Source of the DNA: Thecamonas trahens ATCC 50062
Lineage: Eukaryota > Apusozoa > Apusomonadida > Apusomonadidae
Direction: 5' to 3'
DNA: 40,880 bases
NCBI RefSeq assembly: GCF_000142905.1
Contig: NW_013657656.1
Coordinates: 1 to 40,880, forward strand
The first letter of the stretch is position 1. Each line of letters opens with the position of its first letter. The translations under genes and the position numbers were made by a program. The notes beneath the pieces were generated by a model. It did no database searches. It was not told where the DNA came from and saw only the letters and a program-made list of their open reading frames with translations. Below are positions 14,001-24,041 of this stretch, in pieces.

Positions 14001-16172
14001 CTGGCCCATGTTCTGGTTGAGCATCGCTACAAAGAGGCTTGGCCCGATCGAAATCGAGATGTGGATCCAACCTGGCTTGTCGGCCTGCATCCAGATTGAC
14101 TCGTGGGAAATAGACCCCTGCGTTGGGCCTCCCACCGAGTTCGACGCTGGCTTGTATGCCACCGTGATCTGCGACGAGCTGTCGATCATCACCGCTAGCG
14201 CAAGATCTGAAGTCTCTGGATCGACCGCAGAAAACAGCATGACAGCGCCAGTGCATCCCGTGATATCGATGTCGGCCTCCAGCGTCATCTCCTGTCCGAT
14301 GTCAAGCGTTGAGCCTGGCTTGCCAGTCGCAAGTGTGATCGAGCCGGTCGATACGAGACTGTTGGTGCTTCTGCCGCCGCCATCAAACCCGCCACCGCTG
14401 CCAAACCCGCCACCGCCAAATCCGCCGCCGCCGCCAAACCCGCCGCCGCCACCAAACCCGCCGCCGCCAAATCCGCCACCGCCAAATCCGCCGCCGCCAA
14501 ACCCGCCGCTAGCGCTGCCGAATCCACTGCTCTCGCTCGGCTTGCCGAGCTGAAGCACTTTGGACGGCAGCTCGCCTGCCGCCAGCTTGATGGCCAGCGG
14601 CTCGCCATCAAACGCTGGCTCGAGCGTCGGGCCGTCGGTCGGTCGGACGTCGAGGTCTGACACATGAAGCATGACTTCGTCACTCGACTCGCCCGCTGGC
14701 AACGTCGTCACAACTGTCCCGAGCGTACCATCCGACACGAGAAGAACATCCGGCTTGGGGCCATCCGCCTCGTCGGTGCCCTTCTCCTCGTCCTCGCCAC
14801 TGGCTGGCACCACCAGCTCGCCCACAACCGCGAGAGAAACCGGGTCAAGCTCGACAAAGGTTCGCGGGCCGTGGGCGGTCGACGCCGCGAGCAGCCGGCC
14901 ATCCATCGCTGCGAGCGAGAGTCGAGCGCTGCTGTTGCCGTCGCTGTCGCTGTCGCCGCCGTTGCTACCAACGCCAACAGTGACTGACTCGCCGGCATCG
15001 ACCTTGCCCATCGATGCCGTCAGCGCACAGCCGGTAAGCACTGCGCCCGAAGCCACAACAACCGACTCGCTGCCGGGCGTGACCGCGAGCCACGGGCCGA
15101 TGTTTTGCGCCGCCGCCGCCGCCGGTGCAACGCCTGGCGAAACTGCCATTGGCGAGACGCCCTTGCCCGGAAACTCAAACGAGATTGGCCGCACCCGCGC
15201 CGCGAGCTTGCGGAGCGACGGTGTGACTGCCAGCGCCAGGTCGGCGCCACCAAGCCCCGCCGGTGGGTCAATGAGCGCCTGCAGCGCGTCCAGCATCGAG
15301 GTGAGCGAGCCGCGCGCAACCGCGAGTGCCACCAGCGTCTCCAGAGCGTCCAACGCCAGCTGCGGTGTCGGCATGCTCGTCACCATTTCGACGGCGGCCT
15401 GCGCCAGTGCGTCGAGCGCCACGTCCGAGCCCTCGAACAGCTTATCGCCGTACGCCGCCGCCGGCACGCTCGCCAGCTTTGTCTTGAGCAGGGCAAGCGC
15501 GTCGGCGCAGAGCTCGGGCGCGCCTGGAGCCGCCTGCCGCAGCAGGCCCAAAAGCAGCCGCACCCCGACGTCAAGCGCGTCGCGCGCGAGCATCGTCGCT
15601 GCCCTTCCGCGGCTCGCCACCGCCAGCGACTGGTACGACTTGCTGTTCCGCGACTTGGCCTCCGAGCGGTATGCGCGATACAGCGCAGCAAGCACCGCCG
15701 CCCGCTTCGACGCCAGTACCTCGTACGACGACCGCAGCGAGTGCGACCCGTCCGCCAGCGCCGTCAGCTCGCGCGAGAGCACCGCCAGCCGCGCCTGCAC
15801 CGCGTGGTCGCTCGACTCGAGTCCGGCCCCAAGCCCACACGCCAGGTAGCCATGCGCAGACTCGGTCGCCACCTGTGACGCCAGAGCCCCAATGGGCACA
15901 ACGTCACCACCATCATCCTCATCGCCGCCACCATTCTCCCCGCCACCATTCTCCCCGCCACCACCTTCGCTTCTAGACACGCCACCGCTGCTCGACGGCG
16001 TGGCTCCCGACTCGGCCGCAGCCGAAAAAGAAGAAGAAACCGAGGGGAAAGCGGCCACGAAAGAGGCCGCCAGAAGGTTGTCAAGCGGCGTGGAGAGCAG
16101 CCGCTCCGCTGGAAGTGTCGCACTTCCCGACGTGTCATCCATGTCTCCGCGCCCAGACTGGCTAGCCATCAT
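2039..16172 (-). CDS. Giant HECT-type E3 ubiquitin ligase with FG repeats
   Basis: A ubiquitin ligase that takes ubiquitin from an E2 onto its own cysteine and passes it to substrates. The C-terminal 370 residues are a clear HECT domain: GEGSIDAGGPYREALT near its start and LPEAHTCFFM with the catalytic Cys at codon 2177-2179 (about residue 4666). Upstream, in order, are a Gly/Phe-rich tract (546-602), a concanavalin/LamG-like domain (610-815), a beta-sandwich segment (1445-1520), ten FSFGAA repeats (2615-2770), a UBA-like helical segment (2945-3000), a second beta-sandwich with DPRTSLDYDD (3265-3350) and a SPRY-like domain (3620-3775). Start is the ATG ATG at 16172. About 4,711 aa, similar in size to HERC1, HERC2 and HECTD4. 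No RCC1 repeats were seen, so HECTD4-like is the closest guess. Two frame changes, at 9778-9781 and 3150-3153, each need one added T in the sense strand and look like base-call errors. Confidence 0.93.
7862..8325 (-). repeat. 48-bp tandem repeats encoding FSFGAA units
   Basis: Ten consecutive 16-residue units sit inside the HECT ligase, each with the core FSFGAA followed by PAAPAEG, HETSAEG or close variants. Nucleotide identity between units is high, so the array probably changes copy number. FG motifs of this kind are typical of nucleoporins, where they form the permeability barrier. Their role in a ligase is unknown. Confidence 0.95.
14370..14535 (-). repeat. Gly/Phe-rich tract in the HECT ligase
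   Basis: Imperfect repeats of GGGGF and GGGF codons (plus-strand CCGCCGCCAAA units) encode a tract of Gly and Phe just before the LamG-like domain. It is likely disordered. Together with the FSFGAA array and Ser/FG stretches near 4130-4210 it makes the protein unusually rich in FG dipeptides. Confidence 0.9.
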
Positions 16173-16754
16173 GGTTACGGTTGGAGACGTGAGTTGAACT
16201 TGGGTTGGTCTGCGGGGGAAGGAGAAGGGAGGGAGAGAGGGGGGGAGGATCGACACGCAGACCATTAGCCACTCGTGCCATGTAAGCATGGGCTTGTCAC
16301 ACATGCTACTTGTCAACGTCCAAAGAAACCTGTCCGGTGCCGACTCTGGCTCGGTCCAACACCCACGTCCAGCCACGCAGCGGGCTCCGAGCGTTTGCCA
16401 GAGGCCCTCGATGCTCTTCTGTGCCCTTTCACTGACGTCGGCCACATGCTCCCGCGACGGGGGCCAGTCCGTTCGTCTTCTTGATCGCGTCGCCAGCACC
16501 CCTCACCAACATCCAGCTCCACTCAACCTGGCCAGACCCAGAGCCACATCATCACACATCGGTACGCCCAGTGCGGGGGGCTACCTGCGGAGAAATCCCA
16601 TCGGCACCGCATTTGAGTGGAAGCAGTCGTCGATGCCACGTAGGATGCGGGAGCGACAAAATGTCAGCTTGCCAGACTCAAGCCCTGGACCGCTGACCGA
16701 CAGCCACACGTCACCTCCAGCTACGCCGACGCAGCCACCCCGCATTGACGCACC
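16173..16754. other. Divergent intergenic region, HECT ligase / HAD gene
   Basis: The two genes start back to back, 582 bp apart, so both promoters must lie here. On the HECT side the sense strand is pyrimidine-rich immediately upstream of the ATG, including CCCCCGCAG near 16215-16223, which could be the 3' end of a leader intron. No TATA box or known factor site was assigned. Confidence 0.5.
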
Positions 16755-17464
16755 ATGGCCGAGACTACTTCCCCTACTCTTTATGCGCTTTGCTGGATCT
16801 GGATGGCACGCTGCTCGATACCGAGCCGCTGTCGGACATTGCCCTCAACCAGGTGCTCGAGCCGCACGGTGCAGCCATGAACGTGGCCGTCAAGAACACC
16901 ATCGTCGGCACGGCGGCGCCGGACTGGTCGGCATACCTGGTCAAGGTCTTTGAGCTCGAGGGTAAGGTCACGCCCAAAGAGATCGTGGCCGGCTGGGACG
17001 CAGCCATGGCCAAGCTGACGCCGACCGCCGCTGTCATGCCGGGCGCGCTCGAGCTCATGGCCGCCTTCCGCGACGCAGGCGTCCCGATGTCCCTCTGCAC
17101 CTCGTCCAAGGCCTCGTCGGTGGCGGTCAAGGAGTCGACCAAGGCTGACATGTTTTCATTGTTCTCGGCACGGGTGTGCGGCGACGACGCCGAGCTGAAG
17201 AACGGCAAGCCGGCGCCGGACATCTTCCTGCTTGGCGCCAAGCGCCTTGGCCTCGATCCTACCACCTGTGTCGTGTTTGAGGACTCGGAGGCAGGCATGC
17301 AGGCCGGTAAGCTTGCCGGGTGCTTTGTTGTCGGCGTCGTGCCCGAGCCTAGCGGTGACATCTCGCGCTTCCAAGCTGACATCCTCGTCGCCTCCATGGC
17401 AGACATCGTCGTCACGCCCGTCAACGGCGGCGGCGTCACACTCTCCACAACGGCCAGCCTATAA
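16755..17464 (+). CDS. HAD-superfamily phosphatase, pseudouridine-phosphatase-like
   Basis: A haloacid dehalogenase-type hydrolase of about 236 aa that probably removes phosphate from a small metabolite. All four HAD motifs are visible: LDLDGTLLDTE with the nucleophilic Asp near the N-terminus, CTSSKAS, the Lys in NGKPAPDIFLLGAKRLG, and VFEDSEAGMQAG. The middle (FSLF...GDD...NGKPAPDIFL) is closest to the PUDP/HDHD1 and glycerol-phosphatase group; substrate specificity cannot be read from sequence. The ATG at 16755 has a strong context (CACCATGG) and gives MAETTSPTLYAL, but this frame reaches the HAD frame only if one T is added to the run at 16789-16791. Without that there is no in-frame ATG before motif I, and no GT donor lies between. 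The stop codon is 27 bp from that of the converging neighbour. Confidence 0.88.
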
Positions 17465-17491
17465 AGGCGAGTACGCTTCTCGCGAACGCCA

Positions 17492-17742
17492 TCAATCAAA
17501 GTGCGATGCAAAGAGAACCCAAACGTGGGCCTCGTCGTGCAGCTGCGAGGCCATGATGGCCTCGCTAGCATCCAGGTGCGGGCCGTCAACAGTCTCCATC
17601 CGCATCTCCACCGGCTCGCCCAGCCGTGCCCCACGATCACCACCATGCCGAGCCATAGCCACGTTTGCCAACCACCGCACCGCCTGAACTCCCGTCCCAG
17701 TCTCTACAGGATACGTGGCGCCGTCGAGATGGACCTTTTCAT
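17492..17742 (-). CDS. Small conserved-looking protein, possibly ubiquitin-fold
   Basis: I do not recognise this protein. The frame reads MKKVHLDGATYPVETG and ends VWVLFASHFD, 83 aa, if one A is added to the sense-strand A4 run next to the ATG (plus 17736-17739). Uncorrected, the ATG frame stops after twelve codons while the good frame lacks an ATG. Codon choice is strongly GC-ending, like neighbouring genes, and composition is balanced rather than low-complexity. Size and the strand-helix-strand impression (short strands at both ends, helix around AVRWLANVAMARHG) suggest a beta-grasp fold, which is inference only. It converges on the HAD gene and lies 270 bp downstream of the HSF stop. Confidence 0.55.
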
Positions 17743-18012
17743 GCCCGGCCCGGCCCGGCCCGCCCACACCAGCCCGCCCGCAGGCACGCAACCACCACCG
17801 CCCGCCCGCCCCACCCAACCACAACACCTGCAGGTGAGTCCGCTGTCACCTTACACCCCCGCCCTACGCCAGGCACCCGTGGCCACACATACGCTCTCCA
17901 ACACATACGTAAACAAGCATGCCAGTGCGCCGCGTCAAGTGCTCCGCCCCCCGCCCCCGCCCCTCTCTCCGCTTCCTGGTGCGCGATTGCGCCCGCACCC
18001 ACGCTCATCATA

Positions 18013-20952
18013 TCATGCCGTTTGATGCTGTGGTCCGGGACTCGGCCCGGTTCCGCTACCAGCCCCGCCGCCGGTGTTGGGGGAAATAGCATCGCGGAGC
18101 GGGGCTGCCACCATGCCAGCTACCGAGAAGATCGAGCCGGTGTCGAGGCCGTGTCGCTGGGCAAGGGCCGAAACCGCTTCGGGTGTGGGCGAAAGGAGGT
18201 ACGTCGAGCCCTGGCCAAAGAGCGCCGTCGATCCGGCGTTGGGGACAACGAGGGGCGCGAGGCCGTAGCCGGATCCGGCGGCTGCCTGCGTGCTGGTGGT
18301 CTGCGACTCACCCGACGCCGACGCTGGTGGGGGCGGAGGCGGAGGCATCGGGCCGGCACTCGCCAGCTCGGCCTGCGCCTGCATCTCCATCATGCGCTGC
18401 TGCTGCTGCTGCGATGATGCCGCCGCCTGGCTCCGCGCCAGCAGCTGCTGCTGGTGGTGCTGGATGGTGACGGCGGCGGCCTGTAGGGTCTGGTGCGAGT
18501 TGCCGCCGCTGGGGGTCCAGCGATGACCGGCTTGAGCGGCGATGTGCGGAAGGCGGTGGTTGCGGCGGCAGCGGGCTGAAGACGCAAGCGCTTCTGGCGC
18601 TCGAGGCGGTTGTTGATGGCAGCAGCGAGGGCAGCAGCGCCGCGGTTCATGCGGGCAAGATTCTTGACGGTCCCGGCCGAGGTCTGTTCGGCCTCGACAT
18701 CGAGCGAGTCGATGTTGGCCAGGTCGCGCGAGAGCTGTGCAGCGGTCGCCTGTGGGTTGTATGGGACCGGATGGTAGAGGATGAACGATGGGTCGCGAGT
18801 ATGCCGGAACGCCACGTACTTGACCATCTTGTCCACACGGGTGCACGACGAGTGCTCGACGGCGAGCCCGGTGAGCGAGCGCCAGCGACGCGGTGGACCC
18901 CATGGGATGTGCTTGATACGCGGGGCGACTTCGCGGGCAAGGAGCTGCGGTCCGCCGGACGAGAGGAGCTTGCGGCGCTTGGCGGTCGGGTGGACCGAGG
19001 TGTCGAGCCGTGGGAGCGAGAGCCGGCGCGTCCGCGAGCCTGGCGAGGCCTCCACAGCCTGGGCCAGGCCCGAGATGTCGGTTGGTGCCGGCTGCGACTG
19101 GGCGTGTGGCGAGCCGTGGTCCAGCGACGACGACAGGCCAATCGCTGTGGTGTACGACACACCGAACGGTGGCTCCAACGGGACGCCCGAGAACTCGCTC
19201 ACAGTGCCCGGGCCCGACGAGCCAGTGGTGGAGAGCGGTGAGAACATCGACGCCGTCGATGAGCCTGTCGATGGCGGCGCAACCGGCTCGAGCGACGAGT
19301 CGACAATGATAAATTCGCCCATGACCGGCTCAATGGGCGCAGGCAGCTTGTCGGTCACACGAATGACATACTCGCGGTTGCCGATCTTCTGCGAAAAGAC
19401 GAGGCCGCCGTACAGGTCGTCGCGGACCCGGTAGAGTGACCGGAGAAGCTGAACGTAGAACCGCTTGGCCATGATGTCAAACTGGAGGTTGTGGTCGAGC
19501 GCGTCCGGACGCTGCGGCTCGACAAGCGACGGCGAGAACCGCGAAAATGCCTCCTGCGTGAGGTTGAGGAACCCGCCGCCGGGCGACCGCATCACGCCTG
19601 GGTAGTGATCGGGTGCCGGCGAGGTAAAGCCCGAGTGGCCGGGCGTGCCTGCCGCATCCCAGTGTGGTGGCGAGGCAAACGGGAGCCGCGGCGAAGCTCG
19701 CGGCGACGACCGCGGCGAGCCGCCACCGGGCGCGCCCGGCCCGGCCCCGTGCTTCCGCTTGCGCATCGCCATCAGCCCGGCGTGCGCCACCGCTGCTGCC
19801 GCACTGGCCATCGCCATCGTCGTCGTGTTGACCATGGCACTCACGGATGGGCTTGTCGGCCGCGAGTTGGTCCGCGACCCGGGTTGCGACATCGGCCGCG
19901 AGTTGGAGACCGCCAGCAGAACCGACGATGCCTCGACCTCGGCCTTGGACACCGGGCCACGCGGCGCCGCGTTGCTCCGCGGCGGGCTAGACTTGACCGC
20001 CTGCGCCGACCCCGACCGCGCTGTCGCCACTGCTTCTGCCGCCGCCATGCCGGTAGCAGCATTACTCGACGCAATCGATGCCGACGACCGCCCTGCCTGC
20101 GGCGCTCGACTAGCAGATGACACCGATCGCTTGCTCGCCGACTTATTGCTCGCCGAACGCTTGGCAGACTCTTTCCCAGCCGACGTACCCGATGCCGACT
20201 CGGAGCCCTTGCCCTTGCGCTTGTCCGCCGGATAGTAGACCGGCTTGCGTGAGATGAGCGCGAGTCTGTCCTTGGCATCGGGCTGAAAGTTGACGTGATG
20301 GAACCAAAGCCGATTGTCTTGCTTTCGCGTCTTGAACGAGTACTACCAACACGTGCCCGCCCAACCACCGCATGCCCGCCCAACCACAACCATGGCGTCC
20401 ACCAAGCGCACCATGCCCCACATGAGTACCACACCAGCATTCAACGCATTCAACGCATTCAACGTCCGTACTCTCTATGTCTTACACGCCACACAGGAGG
20501 CTGCCTGCCGGCCAGCGGGTGACGGAACAACTGAAAACGCAACAAAAACGTTCTGCGGGATTGGGCCAGCGAGGCTTTCGCTCGAGCCACATGGCGACTG
20601 GCACGAGGGGAGGGAGGGGGGGGATAAAGGGGGGAGAGGGGAGGACGGGGGGGGGGGGGGGCAAAGGGGATGGATACATAGTATGAGAGGGAGGGAGAAG
20701 GGGGGATGGAAGGGAAGGGGCGGAGAGCAGGGGACATACCATGTTCAGCTGGCGGGAGAAGGAGCCCACATTGCCGTGCTTGTAGTACTTGCGCAGCTCA
20801 GTTGCGGCTGCGGCAGGGTCAGACAGCTCGATGTAGCCCTCAAAGCCGATGCCTTCCTCGGGTTCGTCTGACCAGCCTACCACACCAGAGGTACATGTAG
20901 ATATCATAGTGTATGCAGACTGCAGGAACCGCGTCACCTTTGGCTTGCCCAT
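18013..20952 (-). CDS. HSF: Heat shock factor-type transcription factor
   Basis: A nuclear transcription factor of the HSF family, about 847 aa. Exon 1 (20952-20740) encodes the first two thirds of the DNA-binding domain, with KVTRFLQSAYTMI, the KYYKHGNVGSFSRQLNM recognition-helix region, and a GTATGT donor. Exon 2 (20342-18013) resumes with YSFKTRKQDNRLWFHH and DRLALISRK. Then come a long Ser/Ala/Pro-rich region, a basic patch (MAMRKRKHG), a segment containing FYVQLLRSLYRVRDDLYGG, and a C-terminal Gln-rich stretch followed by Pro-rich sequence. The usual heptad trimerisation region is not obvious. Near 18511-18515 one C must be added to a C5 run (sense strand) to join the C-terminus. YSF replaces the usual YGF. 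Family assignment is firm; target genes cannot be inferred. Confidence 0.88.
20343..20739 (-). other. Intron in HSF DNA-binding domain
   Basis: A 397-bp phase-0 intron, GTATGT to TAG on the minus strand. It interrupts the coding sequence right after RQLNM of the recognition helix. The sense strand is strongly pyrimidine-rich, with C-runs (plus-strand G-runs at 20607-20660). Confidence 0.88.
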
Positions 20953-21101
20953 GCCTACTCGCTCTCTCTGCCGTGCTCCCTTTCCCCCCCAAAGAGCAAT
21001 GTTGACCAGCGAACCGAGTGTCGCCCACCGACCGACCGCCGCCGACTTGCCGACCACCACCCACCGACGACGAAGACCCACACGCACACCACCACACCAC
21101 C

Positions 21102-21143
<42 letters not shown>

Positions 21144-21178
21144 GATACACACACACATATACATACATACACACACGA
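20953..21178. promoter_or_regulatory. Shared divergent promoter region, HSF / TCTP
   Basis: Only 226 bp separate the ATG codons of the divergent HSF and TCTP genes, so both core promoters and leaders are here. It holds GACCGACCGCCGCCGAC-type sequence and a CA repeat. No heat shock element array (inverted GAA blocks) was recognised. Confidence 0.5.
21103..21176. repeat. CA microsatellite in TCTP leader
   Basis: A pure CA run covers about 21103-21139, followed by an imperfect CATA/CACA stretch ending two bases before the TCTP start codon. It is likely transcribed as the 5' leader of TCTP and should vary in length. Confidence 0.95.
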
Positions 21179-21884
21179 ATGATCATATACCACGACTGCC
21201 TCTCAAGTACGCCTCCCCCCCCTCCCCCCGCCCCCCCCCCCCTCCCAACCCCTCTCAACCCCACACACACACAACACGCACTTACAGGGAGAACACGTCA
21301 CGGCACGGTAGACGCGGAGCTGGTATCGGATGCGTTCAAGCTGACCGAGGTTGATGGATGTGTGTACGAGGTCGAGGGCAAGTGGATTACGGTTGCGGAC
21401 GGCGTCGCTGGGGATGCAAGCGATGGCAATGCCGAGACTGGCGCTGATGCCGGCTCGGCTGTCGCCGCGGATGCCGGTGCTCGTGTGCAGACCTGGGTTG
21501 CAGGCGCTGACGCCGGTGCTGATGTTGATGACGATGCTGACACGGTTGCCGACACCAACTCGGTCTCGGCCATCGATGTTGTGCACATGTTCAAACTGCA
21601 GGAGACGTTCTACGACCGCTCTACCTACCGGCTCTACTTTAAGGGCTACATGCGCCGGGTCCGAGCTTTCCTCGAGGCCAATCGGCCCGACGAGGTCGAC
21701 CAGTTTGTCAAGCGCGCGCCGCTGTTTGCCAAGTCGGTCCTCGCCAACATCTCCGACTGCCAATTTTCGTTGGCGAGGACTTCAACGCCGAGGCCATGAC
21801 CGTCATCTGCCTCTACAAGCCAGACGCGCCCGCCACGCCGTTCTTCTACTTTTCAAGCATGGCCTCGTGGCAAGGAAGGTCTGA
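21179..21884 (+). CDS. TPT1: Translationally controlled tumour protein (TCTP)
   Basis: A small, abundant cytosolic protein linked to growth, translation and stress. Exon 1 (21179-21206) encodes MIIYHDCLS. Exon 2 (21288-21884) continues with AELVSDAFKLTEVDG, VYEVEGKW and the helical hairpin LQETFYDRSTYRLYFKGYM, then ends YFFKHGLVARKV. All are TCTP landmarks in the right order. Two frame breaks, T4 runs at 21764-21767 and 21850-21853, each need one extra T; with both corrected the C-terminus matches the family. Length is about 208 aa against about 170 usual, the excess lying in the flexible loop, expanded here with Ala, Gly and Asp. The leader is a CA repeat, and the gene shares a short divergent promoter region with HSF. 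Confidence 0.92.
21207..21287 (+). other. Intron 1 of TCTP
   Basis: An 81-bp intron, GTACGC to TTACAG, with a C-run (21223-21242) in its middle. Joining 21206 to 21288 keeps the frame and gives MIIYHDCLSRRTRHG, placing the intron just after the conserved N-terminal strand. Confidence 0.9.
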
Positions 21885-22743
21885 CAAGGGGCAAGATGTC
21901 CACATCGCCCCCATCGCCCTCTCCGCCACCTCCTCCCTCCGCCACCTCCTCCTCGCTCTCCTCCGCCGCATCGACGTGGCGGAGGCCACCCTCTCCCGCA
22001 ACCATCCCCATCACCGCATTCCACCTCTAAGCGGTCCACACATCCCCACACCCCCTACCCACAACATAGACTACCCACACACTTGATCTACAACCGTTCT
22101 CCTCCATCTGTGCACCCATCGCGGGCAGAGGGCGTGCGATGCACACGGCACGCCCCGGCAAACGTTCGAATCGAAGCTTGGCACGAGGAGCGACAATAAA
22201 ACTCCGCACGCCCGCCAGCTCAGACGAGCCGTCATCCCAGCTCCTCACCCGCACCGGCACACTGCTCTTGCTCCGCACGGCTCTGTCCACCTCTTCTTTC
22301 TTGCGAACCGTTTCTCGGCCTTCGCAAGGTTAGTGACTAAAACCCCTCCTTGGTGCCTTCCCTCCCGCACCTTGAAGGGTCATCTGTCCACGTCCTCGAC
22401 GCCTTCCACAGCTCGAGTTCGTCCCCTCCCCCCCTCTGTTCTGCTACGGACGGCTTTGGTAGTTTCTCTGCCGCCAGCCCTCCTCCGCCACCCACCCACC
22501 CTTCCCACTCGCCACCTACCCCCTCCCACCCACCCTTCAACCACCCCTTCCCCACCCCAACTCCACTCTCTCCCGCCATACACCATGGCGGTCATCTCCC
22601 TGTAACCCACCCGGTTGCCCCCATCCACCCACACCTACCCGCCTCCCCCACGCTCTCTCCAAAACCCCCGCACATCCATCCATCCCGTCCACCACCTCAA
22701 TTTGAAGCCACTTTCGCATCTCGCCCTCCATCACCTACCGATC
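21885..22743. other. Intergenic region and cyclin leader
   Basis: 859 bp between TCTP and the cyclin. The second half (about 22380-22730) is C-rich and G-poor on the plus strand, full of CCACCC and CTCCC, and probably includes the cyclin 5' leader. A minus-strand frame at 22027-22290 looked briefly protein-like but has no ATG start or family resemblance. Nothing else was recognised. Confidence 0.5.
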
Positions 22744-23580
22744 ATGACCGTCGTTCCGTCTAACTCGGCTCTTCCGCCGTCCACGTCCTCCTCTGTCACT
22801 TTTGACATCAACACCAAGCCTTGCTCGCACCCGCAGCTCCCGCGTGAGCAGTCCATCGCCCCGCCGCCGGCCATCCTCTCAGTCGAAGAGCTCGCCGCCA
22901 TCTCGTCGGCGGGCGTCATCAAGATCATCGATGGCCTCCTCGGCCCGCGTGTCAACTCGGGCGCAGCTTCGCTGGAGGCTAACCTGACCTGGCTGGTCGA
23001 ACGGACCCAGCTCTCCATGGGTGCCCTCCTCTCCGCCGCCGTCTACCTCGACCGCTTCCTCGCTAAGCACTCCCGGACCCGCTTCCGTGAGCCCATGCGC
23101 CCGCTGGTCACATGCCTCGTCCTTGGCATGAAGTATGCTGAGGACGCTGTGTACTCGAACGCAACCTGGGCCAACCTGCTCGGCATCCCGCTCGCAAAGC
23201 TCAACAAGTGCGAGGTCGAGTTCCTCGGCTACCTCGAGTTTGACCTCTACATCGCCGATCAGGTCTTTGCCTCCATGGCTGCCCGTGCATGCAAGGCCCT
23301 CGCCGCCGCCGATGCCGACCTCGCCGCCGACGTGGCCCTCACCACTCCGGATGGTGCGCCATCGTCGTCGCACGCTCCGGCGGCCAACCCGGTCCCGGCG
23401 GCCAGCCCGGCTCCCACCGCCAGCCTGTCCCCGGCGACCAACACCAACGCGGATCCGGCTCCGGCCCCGGCTGCCGACAAGGTCAGTCCCGGCTCGTCTC
23501 CCGCTGCCGCCGCAGAGCCGCGCCGCTCCTTCCTCCGCCGCCTCGTTGGCTCGATCAAGTCGTCGCTCCGCTCGGACTGA
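22744..23580 (+). CDS. PHO80/PCL-family cyclin
   Basis: A single-fold cyclin of 278 aa that should bind and activate a cyclin-dependent kinase. The cyclin box spans about residues 40-185, with LTWLVERTQLSMGALLSAAV, YLDRFLAKH, the RPLVTCLVLGMKYAED helix and LNKCEVEFLGYLEFDLYI. These are the hallmarks of the PHO80/PCL/cyclin-Y group. The remaining third is Ala/Pro/Ser low-complexity and ends in a basic RRSFLRRLVGSIKSSLRSD tail. Start is the ATG at 22744 (MTVVPSNSAL); the frame extends upstream only through C-rich leader sequence. The kinase partner and the pathway (phosphate sensing, polarity or another) cannot be inferred. No frame disturbance was seen. Confidence 0.9.
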   Translation: MTVVPSNSALPPSTSSSVTFDINTKPCSHPQLPREQSIAPPPAILSVEELAAISSAGVIKIIDGLLGPRVNSGAASLEANLTWLVERTQLSMGALLSAAVYLDRFLAKHSRTRFREPMRPLVTCLVLGMKYAEDAVYSNATWANLLGIPLAKLNKCEVEFLGYLEFDLYIADQVFASMAARACKALAAADADLAADVALTTPDGAPSSSHAPAANPVPAASPAPTASLSPATNTNADPAPAPAADKVSPGSSPAAAAEPRRSFLRRLVGSIKSSLRSD

Positions 23581-24041
23581 TCGCCGGCTGGCATCTCGCT
23601 CGCCCCCCCCCTTCCCAAGTCGACTCTTAGACCGCCCGTCGTCGCAGCCGCTTCTCGGTTGTGTCCGGTCGGCACGAAGTGGACTTTTTTTGGATTGATC
23701 CTGTGCCCGATTCTTCCCCCACCCTCCCTTTACCCTCTTTCACACACACAGACACACGCACACACCTGCACGCCCGCCTTCTGCGCTCTGTTGGCAAATC
23801 CGTGCTCGTTGCCGGCGTCTTGACGCCGCAATCACGTCCCGATTGGGGTCGCCTTGGCTTTGAGCTCCATCAATGAACATTACATTTTTTTCGCTGGATC
23901 AACCCCCCCCCCCCCCCCCCCCCCTCTCCTCCGACACGCGCCCTCGCTATCTGCAGCAACACACGACAACCTGCGCAACACTTCTCTCTCCAAGTCACTC
24001 CACCCACCCACAGCCCCATCCGACGAGTACGGCCAGCGGCC
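23581..24041. other. Intergenic region, cyclin 3' flank and channel leader
   Basis: 461 bp with no gene seen. It holds an ACACACAGACACACGCACACAC stretch near 23743-23764 and a C-run of about 20 at 23906-23925. The last 140 bp before the channel ATG are C-rich on the sense strand. Confidence 0.6.

Noticed and set aside
16774-17646. 290-codon minus frame opposite the HAD gene
   Set aside because: Antisense shadow of a gene with all four HAD motifs.
22139-22190. GTTCGAATC resembling a tRNA T-loop
   Set aside because: The flanking bases do not form a T-stem and no acceptor or anticodon stem fits.
22027-22290. Minus-strand frame with DDGSSELAGVRSFIV
   Set aside because: Begins at GTG with no ATG, has no family resemblance, and no clear splice sites were found around it.
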